Source of the DNA: Elusimicrobiota bacterium
GTDB taxonomy: Bacteria > Elusimicrobiota > Elusimicrobia > UBA1565 > UBA9628
NCBI GenBank assembly: GCA_027451985.1
Contig: DAIDHS010000007.1
Location: 1 to 64,000 of the forward strand
DNA length: 64,000 bases
Direction of reading: 5' to 3'
Every line of letters starts with the position of its first letter. Position 1 is the first letter of the stretch. This document shows positions 1-8,319 of this stretch, piece after piece. The notes under the pieces were generated by a model. The model had not been told where the DNA came from. It saw only the letters and a list, made by a program, of their open reading frames with translations, and searched no databases. The position numbers and the translations under genes are program-made.

Positions 1-1
1 C

Positions 2-481
2 GAAGAGGGGATTATATCGCTCGATCAACTCAAGCAACGGAACGAAGAGCATAAGGACCGTATCGACCAACTTCGAAAGGGTATAATTGAAGTCGATATC
101 GAATTGGCGCGTCAGGGGCTCGATCTCGATTTGGCTACCCTGGAGAAACGGCTCGTTCATTTCCAGAAAGATGTGACGAGCATGCAAACCCAGAAGATTC
201 GGGAACTCATTGACCCGCTGATTTCCAAGGCGCGACTATTCAATGAGAAAATAGAACTGACGTTCTCATTTCCCATTGACCGCGAGTATACGCACGTTTT
301 TGCGCTGGCCGGTACGTCGACAGAAAAGAATTTGAGCCCCCATAGCTCAATGGATAGCAGCATCCGCCTTCTAAGCGGACGATCCAGGTTCGATTCCTGG
401 TGGGGGCAGGTCCCATTTGAATTGCTAGGATCAGGACGACCCCGTAGCCAAGTTACAGGCGCTAGAGCATCCGCCTTCTAA
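2..481 (+). CDS. C-terminal part of a putative large serine recombinase (5' truncated by window edge)
   Basis: The frame is open from the window edge. The visible part begins with a charged coiled-coil stretch (residues about 1-75, many E/K/R/L heptad-like positions), followed by a segment ending in KIELTFSFP. This resembles the coiled coil and terminal beta strand at the C-terminus of large serine recombinases. The catalytic domain would lie to the left and cannot be seen, so the assignment is by inference. The frame does not stop at the end of that domain. It runs on through the tRNA-Arg at 336-408 and stops inside the second tRNA-like copy, so the last 45 or so codons are unlikely to be native. 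This suggests the natural 3' end was altered at an integration junction. It could also be another coiled-coil protein. Confidence 0.4.
   Translation, partial: EEGIISLDQLKQRNEEHKDRIDQLRKGIIEVDIELARQGLDLDLATLEKRLVHFQKDVTSMQTQKIRELIDPLISKARLFNEKIELTFSFPIDREYTHVFALAGTSTEKNLSPHSSMDSSIRLLSGRSRFDSWWGQVPFELLGSGRPRSQVTGARASAF
336..408 (+). tRNA. tRNA-Arg (anticodon TCT)
   Basis: The sequence folds as a full cloverleaf. The acceptor GCCCCCA pairs with TGGGGGC. The anticodon stem TCCGC/GCGGA carries the loop CTTCTAA (anticodon TCT). The T arm is CCAGG-TTCGATT-CCTGG and the discriminator base is A. The D stem is only 3 bp, with a C-C mismatch. CCA is not encoded. The gene lies inside the reading frame of the upstream recombinase-like protein and 29 bp before a decayed second copy of itself. 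Confidence 0.8.
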
Positions 482-515
482 GCGGACGATCGAGGTTCGA
501 TTCCTCGCGGGGGCA
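438..515 (+). pseudogene. Degenerate second copy of tRNA-Arg(TCT), probable attachment-site remnant
   Basis: The 3' part (from the anticodon stem, about 468-515) repeats the tRNA-Arg at 336-408 almost exactly, with the same anticodon loop and TTCGATT T-loop. The T-stem shows compensated changes (CGAGG/CCTCG). The 5' part differs: the acceptor has an A-G mismatch, and about 8 extra bases separate a possible D arm from the anticodon stem. This pattern of conserved 3' half and foreign 5' half is typical of an element boundary that re-created a tRNA end. An independent decayed tandem duplicate is the alternative. Confidence 0.6.
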
Positions 516-538
516 GATCAGAGGAAGGAGGAACGCCC

Positions 539-1678
539 ATGCCCGCAAAACAGACGCTCGCCGTCCTGGCCGCAGGCCTCATGCTCGCGGCTTCGCAGGC
601 CTTCGCCGACATGACCCCCAAGCAGATTTACCAGAAAGACGCCTCCGCCGTGGTGCTCATCATGGCCGCGGACCGAAGCGGCCGGGGAGAACTCGGCAGC
701 GGCAGCATCATCGACCAAGACGGACACGTGCTCACCAACGCTCACGTGATTACCAACAAGGCGACCGACCAGGCCTACGGCGACATCGAGGTCTACTTCA
801 AGCCCAAGCATTTGACCGGCGATCCGCAGACGGACTTGGTCAACCCCGTGCGCGCCACGGTCCTGGCCGAAGACCGCAGCCTCGACTTGGCGCTCCTCTC
901 CCTTTCGCGCGCGCCGAAGGATCTCCATGTCATGCCCATCGGAGACTCGTCCTTGGTGAACATGGGCGATCCGGTCGTCGCCATCGGCCATCCCGAGGAA
1001 GGGGGGCTCTGGACCATGACCGGCGGCATCGTAAGCACCGTCATGGCGAACCTAGACGGCGTCCAGGGCAAGAACGTCTTCCAGACCGACGCCTCCATCA
1101 ACCGCGGCAACTCCGGCGGCCCGCTCATCGACCGCGCGCAGGGCGCCATGATCGGCGTCAACACCGCCATGGCCCGGAAGGCTCCGGACGGCTTAGCGAT
1201 TACCAGCGTCAACTTCGCGATCCAAGCCCACGTGGTGCGGCGCTGGCTAGAAAGCGTGGGGGAACGGCTCCCGCAGGAAGACGAGATTGCGGCGGCCCCG
1301 GCGGTTGAAAGCTCCAAAGGCGTGCTGGAGCCTGAGCAGGTGACCGCGGTCCGCGGATCGCGCCCCATCACCATGCCCTCCGCCGCCCATCCCGCCGAGC
1401 CTGCGCAGGCCAAAGCTTCCCCGGAAACGAAGGCCGCCCTTGCCGAAGCGAAGAGATCCGCGCCGAGGAGGGAAATTGCCCGCACTCGAGAACGGCCCGA
1501 AATCCTGACGCCTAAAAAACCCTACAGCATCAAGGCGGTGCTAGCAAAAAAGATCGCTCAAATGGAAAAGATGGGCCGGGAAATGCAGAACGAGATTAAT
1601 AGCGGCCCCAACATGAACGGCGGCTTCCAGGAATTGGATCAGGACTCCAAAAACAAGATCCCGGACAGCCTACCCTGA
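539..1678 (+). CDS. Secreted trypsin-like serine protease, HtrA/Deg type without PDZ domain
   Basis: An S1C-type protease that would act in the periplasm. A signal peptide (residues 1-23, cleavage after AFA) is followed by the protease domain with the full triad: His69 in TNAHV, Asp116 in SLDLAL and Ser192 in NRGNSGGPL. After about residue 245 the chain becomes Ala/Pro/Lys-rich, with no PDZ domain visible, unlike DegP or DegS (about 450 or 350 aa with PDZ). The start is fixed by a strong GGAAGGAGG site 8-16 nt upstream. Only 23 bp separate the gene from the tRNA-Arg relic, so its promoter must lie in or before the tRNA region. The substrate is unknown; a role in envelope protein quality control is inferred from the family. 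Confidence 0.85.
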   Translation: MPAKQTLAVLAAGLMLAASQAFADMTPKQIYQKDASAVVLIMAADRSGRGELGSGSIIDQDGHVLTNAHVITNKATDQAYGDIEVYFKPKHLTGDPQTDLVNPVRATVLAEDRSLDLALLSLSRAPKDLHVMPIGDSSLVNMGDPVVAIGHPEEGGLWTMTGGIVSTVMANLDGVQGKNVFQTDASINRGNSGGPLIDRAQGAMIGVNTAMARKAPDGLAITSVNFAIQAHVVRRWLESVGERLPQEDEIAAAPAVESSKGVLEPEQVTAVRGSRPITMPSAAHPAEPAQAKASPETKAALAEAKRSAPRREIARTRERPEILTPKKPYSIKAVLAKKIAQMEKMGREMQNEINSGPNMNGGFQELDQDSKNKIPDSLP

Positions 1679-1699
1679 TTGGGCGGCCGGATGACGCGC

Positions 1700-1918
1700 T
1701 CAGAAAATTAAAAAGCTTGCGACGATAAGCGCCGCGCCCCAGAGCATTTTCTCCGGTTCTTGGTTCTTTTTTCCGTAGGCTAGGAAATAGAACCCCACCA
1801 CGCTCAGCATCAGGGAAAGTCCGGATTTTAGGATGAGCCCGGTCGTGATGTGGAATCCCAAGGGCGAACTGGCCGTGGGCGGCGCCCCGGATAAAAGTTT
1901 TTTAAGATTAGGCGGCAT
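1700..1918 (-). CDS. Small membrane protein, unknown function
   Basis: A 72-residue protein with a soluble N-terminus and two hydrophobic segments (about residues 28-47 and 58-72), joined by a charged loop GKKNQEPEK. It ends immediately after the second segment. I recognise no family with certainty. It lies alone on the minus strand, converging with the HtrA-like gene and leaving about 20 bp between stops. Its hydrophobic pattern and plausible codon use support a real gene. Confidence 0.55.
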   Translation of the reverse strand: MPPNLKKLLSGAPPTASSPLGFHITTGLILKSGLSLMLSVVGFYFLAYGKKNQEPEKMLWGAALIVASFLIF

Positions 1919-1989
1919 AGAATTTCGCGTTTCTTAACCTAAGATTTTGCTCAAAAAATGAATTAGGGAATACGATTCGTTCTTAGATT

Positions 1990-2829
1990 TTACGGGCATG
2001 ATACTCCGCCGCCAGTGCAATACCAAGTCGCAGGGCTGGTGCCGCTGGCAGGGCCGCAACAAGTCGCGTGCTGTGGAAATCGGCAAAACGGTGCAGGCGG
2101 CGGGCAAAGTGACCGCGAACCGCAAACTCCTCCAGAACATACGCCGGATGCGCAATAGGTGCCGGTGCAGATTCCGCCACATCCATCCGGCCTCGTACTC
2201 CCGCAAGTCAATGTGGACGGACAACTGGGCACGCAGCCCGGCGGACTGCCAACGGCATTTTTAATGCATGAGGAGAAGGCCGTGTATGTGACGCTGCCCG
2301 AGTTCAGGCCTCCACCGCTAGAAAAGGGAGTCCATCCGACAGCGCAACTTGAGACATAATACTTTCCGCAAGTCCCGCCAATCGCCGCGCATGTTTGAGC
2401 GCAGCTTGTAGCGGGATAAGCCGCCACTCCGGAATTTTGATCGCAGTATCCGCCCAAGGTTCCAGGCGCCGTGCCGGCGATGGGGCTCCATGCGCTTCCA
2501 TTGCAGAACTCAATGCTCCCGGAGTTATACCTCAGCTCTCCAGCATTAGCCGCGGCACAAACGGCAGTGTCATTGCCTATCCGAATCCCGCCGGACACAT
2601 CGAGTTCTGCTTGTGGTCTCATTGTGCCTATGCCGACACTGCCGCCGTCCCTTGCCAGAATAGTCTGCTGCGTCGTTATCATGTTGGTATAAATTCCGGT
2701 GGGCGCAGGATAATAAGTATCAAGCGTAATGCTCTCGGGACTTACGGACACGACCATGAGGCCAAGGCAACCCGCCGCCATTAACCAACGTAGGAAGGAG
2801 GATTTGATCCGAATATTTAAATCAGCCAC
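1990..2829 (-). CDS. Secreted cysteine-rich surface protein with tail-fibre-like N-terminal module
   Basis: GTG start 4 bp after the HNH gene stop, so probably the second gene of a two-gene operon. An N-terminal hydrophobic segment (residues 13-30) is followed by YYPAPTGIY, then SVGIGT and LDVSGGIRIGND, and then GELRYNSGSIEFCNGSAW. This arrangement resembles trimeric adhesin or phage tail-fibre-like surface proteins that I associate with Elusimicrobia- and Omnitrophica-type genomes. From about residue 145 to the end the chain is very rich in Cys, Gly and Ser (over 20 Cys), suggesting a disulfide-locked extracellular domain. Function unknown; cell-surface location is inferred. Confidence 0.65.
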   Translation of the reverse strand: MADLNIRIKSSFLRWLMAAGCLGLMVVSVSPESITLDTYYPAPTGIYTNMITTQQTILARDGGSVGIGTMRPQAELDVSGGIRIGNDTAVCAAANAGELRYNSGSIEFCNGSAWSPIAGTAPGTLGGYCDQNSGVAAYPATSCAQTCAAIGGTCGKYYVSSCAVGWTPFSSGGGLNSGSVTYTAFSSCIKNAVGSPPGCVPSCPSTLTCGSTRPDGCGGICTGTYCASGVCSGGVCGSRSLCPPPAPFCRFPQHATCCGPASGTSPATWYCTGGGVSCP

Positions 2830-2833
2830 GATG

Positions 2834-3436
2834 CTACTCTTCTTCGATGCGGCTGTCCCAGTAGGCGTTGTCCACGAAGCGCTGCCACGAGCGCTTGACC
2901 CGAAGCGGCGGGCGCATGGCCACGGTCAGCCCTTGCCGGAACTTGGGCTTTGAGATGCGCACCTTGAGCTTCATGCCCGCCTCATCGGGGAGCCTATTAC
3001 CCTTCCTCAAGTTGCAGGGGATACAGGAAGTGACCACGTTGGCCCAGTTCGTCGCGCCCCCGCGCGAGCGCGGCACGACGTGATCGAGGTTCAACTCAGA
3101 GGGAGGGAAATGCCGGCCGCAATAACAGCAGCGGTGGCCGTAGTGCGCGTAGATATTGCGTCTGGTAAAGGGAACTTCGGAACGAGGAACCTTATCGAAG
3201 AATTTGAGCGCGATGACCTCGGGCAGGACGACTTTGAGGGTAGGCGTGTGCACGAAGCCCCTAGGATCGTCGGTCATCGCCTGGGACAAGTCGATCCAAT
3301 CGCGAAAGTCGCAGGCGCCGTACTCCTCATCGACCACGTAGGCCCGGTCTAAATATAAAAGCGTCAGCGCCCGCTCCCAGGAGGTGACCTGGATGGCGTA
3401 GAAATTGCGGTTTAAGATGAGGACTTCGCTATTCAT
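2834..3436 (-). CDS. HNH endonuclease family protein
   Basis: 200 aa. The C-terminal half holds a canonical zinc-stabilised HNH module: CCYCG, then LDHVVPRSRGG with the catalytic His, then N and SCIPCNLRKG. The N-terminal 90 residues (NRNFYAIQVTSWERAL) match the stand-alone HNH proteins common in bacterial chromosomes, which are nicking or cutting enzymes of unclear role. It is transcribed ahead of the Cys-rich secreted protein and diverges from the flippase gene. Confidence 0.85.
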   Translation of the reverse strand: MNSEVLILNRNFYAIQVTSWERALTLLYLDRAYVVDEEYGACDFRDWIDLSQAMTDDPRGFVHTPTLKVVLPEVIALKFFDKVPRSEVPFTRRNIYAHYGHRCCYCGRHFPPSELNLDHVVPRSRGGATNWANVVTSCIPCNLRKGNRLPDEAGMKLKVRISKPKFRQGLTVAMRPPLRVKRSWQRFVDNAYWDSRIEEE

Positions 3437-3531
3437 GAAGGGCTGGCCTTACTCCCTAAGTTTAACAGGAAAACTCTGAAATTCAAGGCCTTTTCCCGGC
3501 GCCGCAGACGCAATTTGATACAATTCGCGCA

Positions 3532-4992
3532 ATGTTGAAAGACCTCAAGCGCCTCACGAAAGAAACGTTTATATACGGTTTTTCCACCATCGGCGGGCGC
3601 CTGCTCAACTTCCTGCTCCTTCCTATATATACCCACGCCCTGACCCCGTCCGACTATGGCGTGGTCGCCACCATGTTCTCTTACCTGGCCTTTTCCAACG
3701 TGATTTACGGCTACGGAATGGATTTCGCCTTCATGCGCTTTGCCAAGGCCAAAGATCCGGACGATCCGTGCTTTTCGAGCGCCTTTTACTCCCACCTGCT
3801 GAGCTCGGCGCTGCTGTCCTCGCTCATCTATTGTTTCGCCGCCAAGCTCACGGTTTGGGGCGGCATGCCGGCGAACCTTTCTATCATCACCCGCTACGCG
3901 GCGGTCATTCTGGCATTCGACACCCTGTGCCTGGTGCCTTTCGCCGATTTGAGGCTTTCGCACAAGCCCAAGACCTATGCGGGCATCAAAATTCTAAACG
4001 TCGTCCTCAATCTCGCGCTCAATTATATTTTCCTCGTCCGCATGGGCTGGGGAGTGCAAGGCGTGTTCCTGGCCAGCGCGATGACCTCGGCGGCCACCTT
4101 CCTAATGGTCTCGCCGTGGCTTCTGCGCCGCCTGCGTTTGGTCTACGAGCACCGGCTCCTGCCGCAGCTCCTGCGCTTTAGCCTTCCGCTCGTCCCCGCG
4201 GGTCTGGCCGCCATGGCGGTGCAGGTCATCGACCGGCCCATCCTGCAGTTTTTGACCAATTCGGCCACGGTCGGCCTCTACCAGGCCAACTACCGCCTGG
4301 GCTCGGTCATGATGCTGGGCGTCTCCATGTTCGACGCCGCCTGGCGGCCCTTTTTCTTGGAAAAAGCCGAGGAGGAAAAGAGCAAGGCCTTGTTCGCCCG
4401 CGTGATGACCTACTTCGTCATCGTCGCGTCCTTCCTCTGGCTGGCGCTGACCTTCTTCACCGGCCCCATCGTGTCCCACCCGATTTACCACGGCAAGGCG
4501 CTCATCCATTCGACCTACTGGGTCGGGCTGCCCTTGGTGCCAGTCGTCGCCCTGGGCTACATCTTCAACGGCGTTTACATCAACCTGCTGGCGCCCGTGA
4601 CTTTGGCCCGTAAAACAGACCGCGTGGCCTACGCCACAGCCGTGGGCGCCGCCGTCAACATCGCCGCCATCTTCGCTTGGACGCCGCGCTGGGGCATGTT
4701 CGGCACGGCCTGGGCGACTTTGGCCGCCTATGTCGCCATGGCCACGGCCCTCTACGTCATGGCGCGCAAGATTTATCCCATCGACTATGAATTGGGCCGC
4801 ATCGCGCGGGTGGGGGGAGCCTTGGCCGCCATCGTCATCGCCGCGAAGTTCCTGAAAGTGGGCGTGGTCGCGGGCCCGCTCTGGGTGAAGTTCGGACTCA
4901 TTGCCGCGTTCCCGATCCTGCTGGTGCTGACGGGATTTTTAAGCGAAGACGAGAAGGCCGGATTGTCCCGCCGTTTTCGCGCGGCGGCCTAG
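3532..4992 (+). CDS. Polysaccharide flippase (Wzx/MATE-like, MVF superfamily)
   Basis: 486-residue polytopic protein with about 12-14 hydrophobic segments. The N-terminus (TFIYGFSTIGGRLLNFLLLP) is typical of Wzx-type oligosaccharide flippases, which move lipid-linked sugar units across the inner membrane. No other polysaccharide genes adjoin it, so the substrate is unknown. A -10 box TACAAT (3519-3524) ends 7 nt before the ATG and no Shine-Dalgarno sequence is visible, so the transcript is probably leaderless. Confidence 0.85.
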   Translation: MLKDLKRLTKETFIYGFSTIGGRLLNFLLLPIYTHALTPSDYGVVATMFSYLAFSNVIYGYGMDFAFMRFAKAKDPDDPCFSSAFYSHLLSSALLSSLIYCFAAKLTVWGGMPANLSIITRYAAVILAFDTLCLVPFADLRLSHKPKTYAGIKILNVVLNLALNYIFLVRMGWGVQGVFLASAMTSAATFLMVSPWLLRRLRLVYEHRLLPQLLRFSLPLVPAGLAAMAVQVIDRPILQFLTNSATVGLYQANYRLGSVMMLGVSMFDAAWRPFFLEKAEEEKSKALFARVMTYFVIVASFLWLALTFFTGPIVSHPIYHGKALIHSTYWVGLPLVPVVALGYIFNGVYINLLAPVTLARKTDRVAYATAVGAAVNIAAIFAWTPRWGMFGTAWATLAAYVAMATALYVMARKIYPIDYELGRIARVGGALAAIVIAAKFLKVGVVAGPLWVKFGLIAAFPILLVLTGFLSEDEKAGLSRRFRAAA

Positions 4993-5013
4993 TTTTAGAG
5001 CCCGGTCTCCGCG

Positions 5014-5928
5014 CTAGCGGCTGCCGTCAAAGTCCGCGTTGCCCCCAAGCTTCTTCAGGATTTTCTGAAGCCTCAGCCGCGCCCCGGCCTTGAACGCAGC
5101 CGCCTGCGCGGCGTTGTCCGATGGGCCGAGCACTTCGAAGCCCATGACGGGGTGAAGCTCAATGCCGTTGGGCGCCACGCCGTCCTGGTTGTGGACGAAG
5201 TCGAAGAAGCCCACGCCCCAGATGTTCGCCCGGACGTTGAGCTTGAGCATGGGCTGCGGGTAAGCGCCCGGTGCACCGAAAGCTTGATCGAACTGCGCAC
5301 GCACGGCCGCGAGCTGGGAGGCGTACGGCGAGGCCTGGGCGCCAGAATTGTTCGGGTCGGGTATTTCCGCAATCATCGTCGCGCCGCTGTCCGGGTCCTG
5401 GAGAATGACGTGGTAGTCTCCATCGCCCTCGTGCCGCGCCCCGACCAAAATCACGTTATTGAGCTTCCAGACCTGCAGTTCCGCCGGAGCCCGGCCGGAA
5501 GGCTCCGTTTTTTCCGAGGTAATCGGAGAGGCCAGCGAGGTCAGCGTCCCGATGGTGGTGTCCTCAGGCGTCATGTTGACCTGGTTCGCCTGGGAATCTG
5601 AAAGGGTTTTGACGTCCCAGCGCCAATGGTCGTGATCCGCGCCCAAAGCGCCTCCATCAGGATCGCCGGGCTTCTCCGCCGTTCCAACGACGGGCCCATC
5701 CGCATTTTGCAGATCGAGAACGGGAACTTCGGGGCGTGACGCGGCTTCAAGTCCTTGAGCGAGGCCTAAACCGAGGGCCGCATTGTCAAAATTAAGCTCC
5801 TGAGCGGAAGCGAAGACCGTCTCAGCCGGGGAAATCTCCGAAAAATCCTCCGTCATCGCCGCCCGTGCGGCCCAGGGCAGCAGCAACGCCGCGGCCGCCA
5901 TTATGGAAATTTTCCCGCCTTTGTTCAT
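5014..5928 (-). CDS. Conserved secreted protein, unknown function
   Basis: 304 aa with a signal peptide (residues 1-23, WAARA-A). The region from about residue 100 on contains DHWRWDVKTL, DGDYHVILQD, TMIAEIPDP, WGVGFFDFVHNQDGVAPNG and IELHPVMGFEVL. This signature belongs to a widespread uncharacterised extracellular domain in bacteria; I do not know its activity. The ATG overlaps the stop of the upstream 598-aa secreted protein (ATGA), so the two are translationally coupled and probably act together outside the cytoplasmic membrane. Confidence 0.65.
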   Translation of the reverse strand: MNKGGKISIMAAAALLLPWAARAAMTEDFSEISPAETVFASAQELNFDNAALGLGLAQGLEAASRPEVPVLDLQNADGPVVGTAEKPGDPDGGALGADHDHWRWDVKTLSDSQANQVNMTPEDTTIGTLTSLASPITSEKTEPSGRAPAELQVWKLNNVILVGARHEGDGDYHVILQDPDSGATMIAEIPDPNNSGAQASPYASQLAAVRAQFDQAFGAPGAYPQPMLKLNVRANIWGVGFFDFVHNQDGVAPNGIELHPVMGFEVLGPSDNAAQAAAFKAGARLRLQKILKKLGGNADFDGSR

Positions 5929-7721
5929 TTTGCTGCCTCCGCAGCCGCGTCATGGAAGCGCACGGCCCAGTGGGACAAGGTATCCCCGCTCTCAGGTTCG
6001 ATGAGCTGACGGACAAAATCGGGAGCTGGCGACATGGGCGAAAGCCCGCTGACTTGGTTGTCGATCTTGCCGGTGAAATCGCGCATGATGAAGGCGGCTG
6101 AAGCGTCACCGGAGATGCGCTCGTAGTCGCCAGCCAAATCGTTCGCCTCGGCCAAAAAGGCCTGGGCTTCCGCCACGGTCATGGGCGCTCCGAGCGGCGG
6201 CAAGGACGCCATCGCCTTGCGGTAGCGCGCGTCCATGCTCGAGAAAATAACCGCGTCTTGCGCGGCCGGGACCCGCGCCGGGATGGCCGGGCCAAAGAGG
6301 AAGCTCTCGATGCGGAAAATCTCGTAGCGCAGCCAGACCGTAAAGTATCCAACATAAAACCAGGCGACCTCGATCATGCCCGCGCCGCGCCGTCTAAGAT
6401 AGGCGGCGGCCTGGGAGGGGGAGGAGTAATTCTTTCCTTGATCGACCGTGATGGGCTCGGGCAAAGACGGCATGGCCGCGAGCAAGGCCGGCCTGTCCGC
6501 GAAAGACGAGAAGGCGTCTTGGGGCACGCGCGAAAGCGGCAAGCGCGCGGCGAAGCCTCGGCGGCCAAGGACGAAGGCGGCGCGGGGCGCCTCCGGCGCC
6601 GGCTTGGAAGCCGCCGCCGCGGCAGCGGCCTCGTCCTGGACCCGTTTGATGTCGCCTTTAAGTTCATCCAAGTTTCCGATCGGGCGTCCGGCCTTCTTCA
6701 AAAGCTCCTGCCACTGGTCCAAGGCGCCTTTCTGCGGCTCCTGCGCCCAATCCGATTCGCCGCTTCCACCCACGCCCAAAATTTCCTCCAGCGTCTTATG
6801 CGCGCCCTCAGAGGAATCCGCCGCGGCCCGGTAGGCTTCGTCGGCCAGCTGGGGCAAGGCGGTCTTGGCGCGCGCCACGGCGTTTCGCAAGATGGCCTCG
6901 GTCAGGGTGCGCGCGGCCTCGGGCCGCAGCAATTTTTCCGCCGGAGCGGCCGATTCCTGGGTCTTGGCCACCGCCGCTTCATAGAGCGCCGGCGCCTGCT
7001 CGGGCGCCACGCTCGCGGCCTGGGAGACCAGATAGGCGATGTTCTCTTTGGCATCCGCCGCGCGTCCTTCTGTTTGAGCCGAGCCCGCCCCGCCAAGGCC
7101 GGACTTTCGGTTTTTCTGCGCTTCGAACACCCGGTTCAAGACGCCCAGTACCGCTCCGGGGCTGGCGCCCGCGGCTTGCGCGGCGGAAATCTGCGACGCG
7201 GCCTGGCTCAAATCGGATTCAGCTTCAACGGGAGCGGCGGTTCGAGCGCCCATCGTTGCGCCCCCAACAGCGGGGTTGCGCGCCGCCCGGGCGGGGAGAT
7301 TCGCGGACGGATGGGTATCCGCGGCGGAAACTGCAGCGGCTTGAGCCGGAACGGAAGCCGCCGGCTGCTCGGCCTGGAACTGCGAAGCGACGGGAGCGGT
7401 TTGCGGCTCAGCCGGAAGCGCTTGCGCCTCGGCCGGCACGGCCGTCGTGGCTGCGGTGCGCGAAGCCGGGACGGCTTGGATTCGTCCGGGAATCTGCGTC
7501 TGGCCGGAAATGCCGGCAGCCGGCAAGGCGATATTGCTTTGCCCCAAAGAGTTGAGACTCTGGCCGTTGAAATCGAGGCCCTGGCCCGTAATATTTGCGC
7601 CGATCTGGCCCTGTGGGCCGATCTGCGCGGAGGGAGCCTCGCCGTTGCCGGCATCAGAGGCGTCGCTCTGGGCAAAAACCGGCATCGCCGCGACGAGCAA
7701 AATGGCCAGAATCTTAAGCAT
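5925..7721 (-). CDS. Large Ala/Gln-rich secreted protein, unknown function
   Basis: 598 aa. A signal peptide (residues 1-17, MPVFAQ) precedes a long low-complexity Ala/Pro/Gln/Ser region to about residue 160. Then come Ala-rich helical stretches (160-360). A C-terminal part has a hydrophobic segment near residue 455 (IEVAWFYVGYFTVWLRYEIF) and a Leu/Ala helical end. No enzyme motif is recognised. A TATAAT box lies on the minus strand (7741-7746). The gene is coupled by ATGA overlap to the conserved secreted protein that follows it. Confidence 0.6.
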   Translation of the reverse strand: MLKILAILLVAAMPVFAQSDASDAGNGEAPSAQIGPQGQIGANITGQGLDFNGQSLNSLGQSNIALPAAGISGQTQIPGRIQAVPASRTAATTAVPAEAQALPAEPQTAPVASQFQAEQPAASVPAQAAAVSAADTHPSANLPARAARNPAVGGATMGARTAAPVEAESDLSQAASQISAAQAAGASPGAVLGVLNRVFEAQKNRKSGLGGAGSAQTEGRAADAKENIAYLVSQAASVAPEQAPALYEAAVAKTQESAAPAEKLLRPEAARTLTEAILRNAVARAKTALPQLADEAYRAAADSSEGAHKTLEEILGVGGSGESDWAQEPQKGALDQWQELLKKAGRPIGNLDELKGDIKRVQDEAAAAAAASKPAPEAPRAAFVLGRRGFAARLPLSRVPQDAFSSFADRPALLAAMPSLPEPITVDQGKNYSSPSQAAAYLRRRGAGMIEVAWFYVGYFTVWLRYEIFRIESFLFGPAIPARVPAAQDAVIFSSMDARYRKAMASLPPLGAPMTVAEAQAFLAEANDLAGDYERISGDASAAFIMRDFTGKIDNQVSGLSPMSPAPDFVRQLIEPESGDTLSHWAVRFHDAAAEAAK

Positions 7722-7779
7722 GGTTAAATTTCTTGTTTAAATTATACTTTAGTTCCCGGACCATGATAAAATAGCCGCG

Positions 7780-8319
7780 ATGAGAGTCAGTCGCCAGGGC
7801 CTTTGGACCTATATCGGACTTGCCGCCGCATTGGCGGCGCCGACGAGCGTCCGCGCCGCCGCGGCCCCCCATTTGAGCCTGTGGAGCCCAGCCTTTAAGA
7901 GCGAAGGCACTATCCCGCGCCAATACACCTGCGTGGGCAAGGACGTACCGCCGCCCCTGGCCTGGAGCGGCGTTCCCGCCAAGGCCAAGTCGTTGGCCCT
8001 GGTCATCGACGATCCGGATGCGCTCGCGGGCACTTGGACCCATTGGCTGGTCTACGACTTGCCCGCGTCCCTGCGCGGCCTGCCGGAAGGGCAAAAACTC
8101 CCGGACTCCGCGCGCCAAGGGCGCAACAGTTTCGCGGTCGTCGGCTACGGCGGGCCCTGCCCGCCGGTCGGCCGCGCGCACCGCTACCGCCTCCGCCTCT
8201 ACGCGCTCAGCGCGGAACTCAAGCTGCCACCCGGGGCGGGGGAACATGATCTTTTCACCGCGATGAAGGGCCGCATTCTCTCTAGCGCGGGAATGCGCGC
8301 CTATTTCGGCCGGCCTTAG
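7780..8319 (+). CDS. YbhB/YbcL-family (PEBP, Raf kinase inhibitor-like) secreted protein
   Basis: 179 aa with an N-terminal signal-like segment (residues 8-26). PEBP hallmarks follow: IPRQYTC, the DPDA ligand-pocket strand with WTHWLVYDLP, then GYGGPCPP and the HRYRLRLYAL strand. The family binds phosphate or phospholipid headgroups; its bacterial role is undefined. A -10 box TAAAAT (7767-7772) ends 7 nt before the ATG, again suggesting a leaderless message. The 3' end overlaps the convergent TPR gene by 4 bp. Confidence 0.88.
   Translation: MRVSRQGLWTYIGLAAALAAPTSVRAAAAPHLSLWSPAFKSEGTIPRQYTCVGKDVPPPLAWSGVPAKAKSLALVIDDPDALAGTWTHWLVYDLPASLRGLPEGQKLPDSARQGRNSFAVVGYGGPCPPVGRAHRYRLRLYALSAELKLPPGAGEHDLFTAMKGRILSSAGMRAYFGRP

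Noticed and set aside
6258-7727. A 489-residue plus-strand open frame opposite the large secreted protein
   Set aside because: Arg/Gly-rich composition typical of antisense frames in GC-rich DNA; the minus-strand frame has a signal peptide and coupling to its neighbour.
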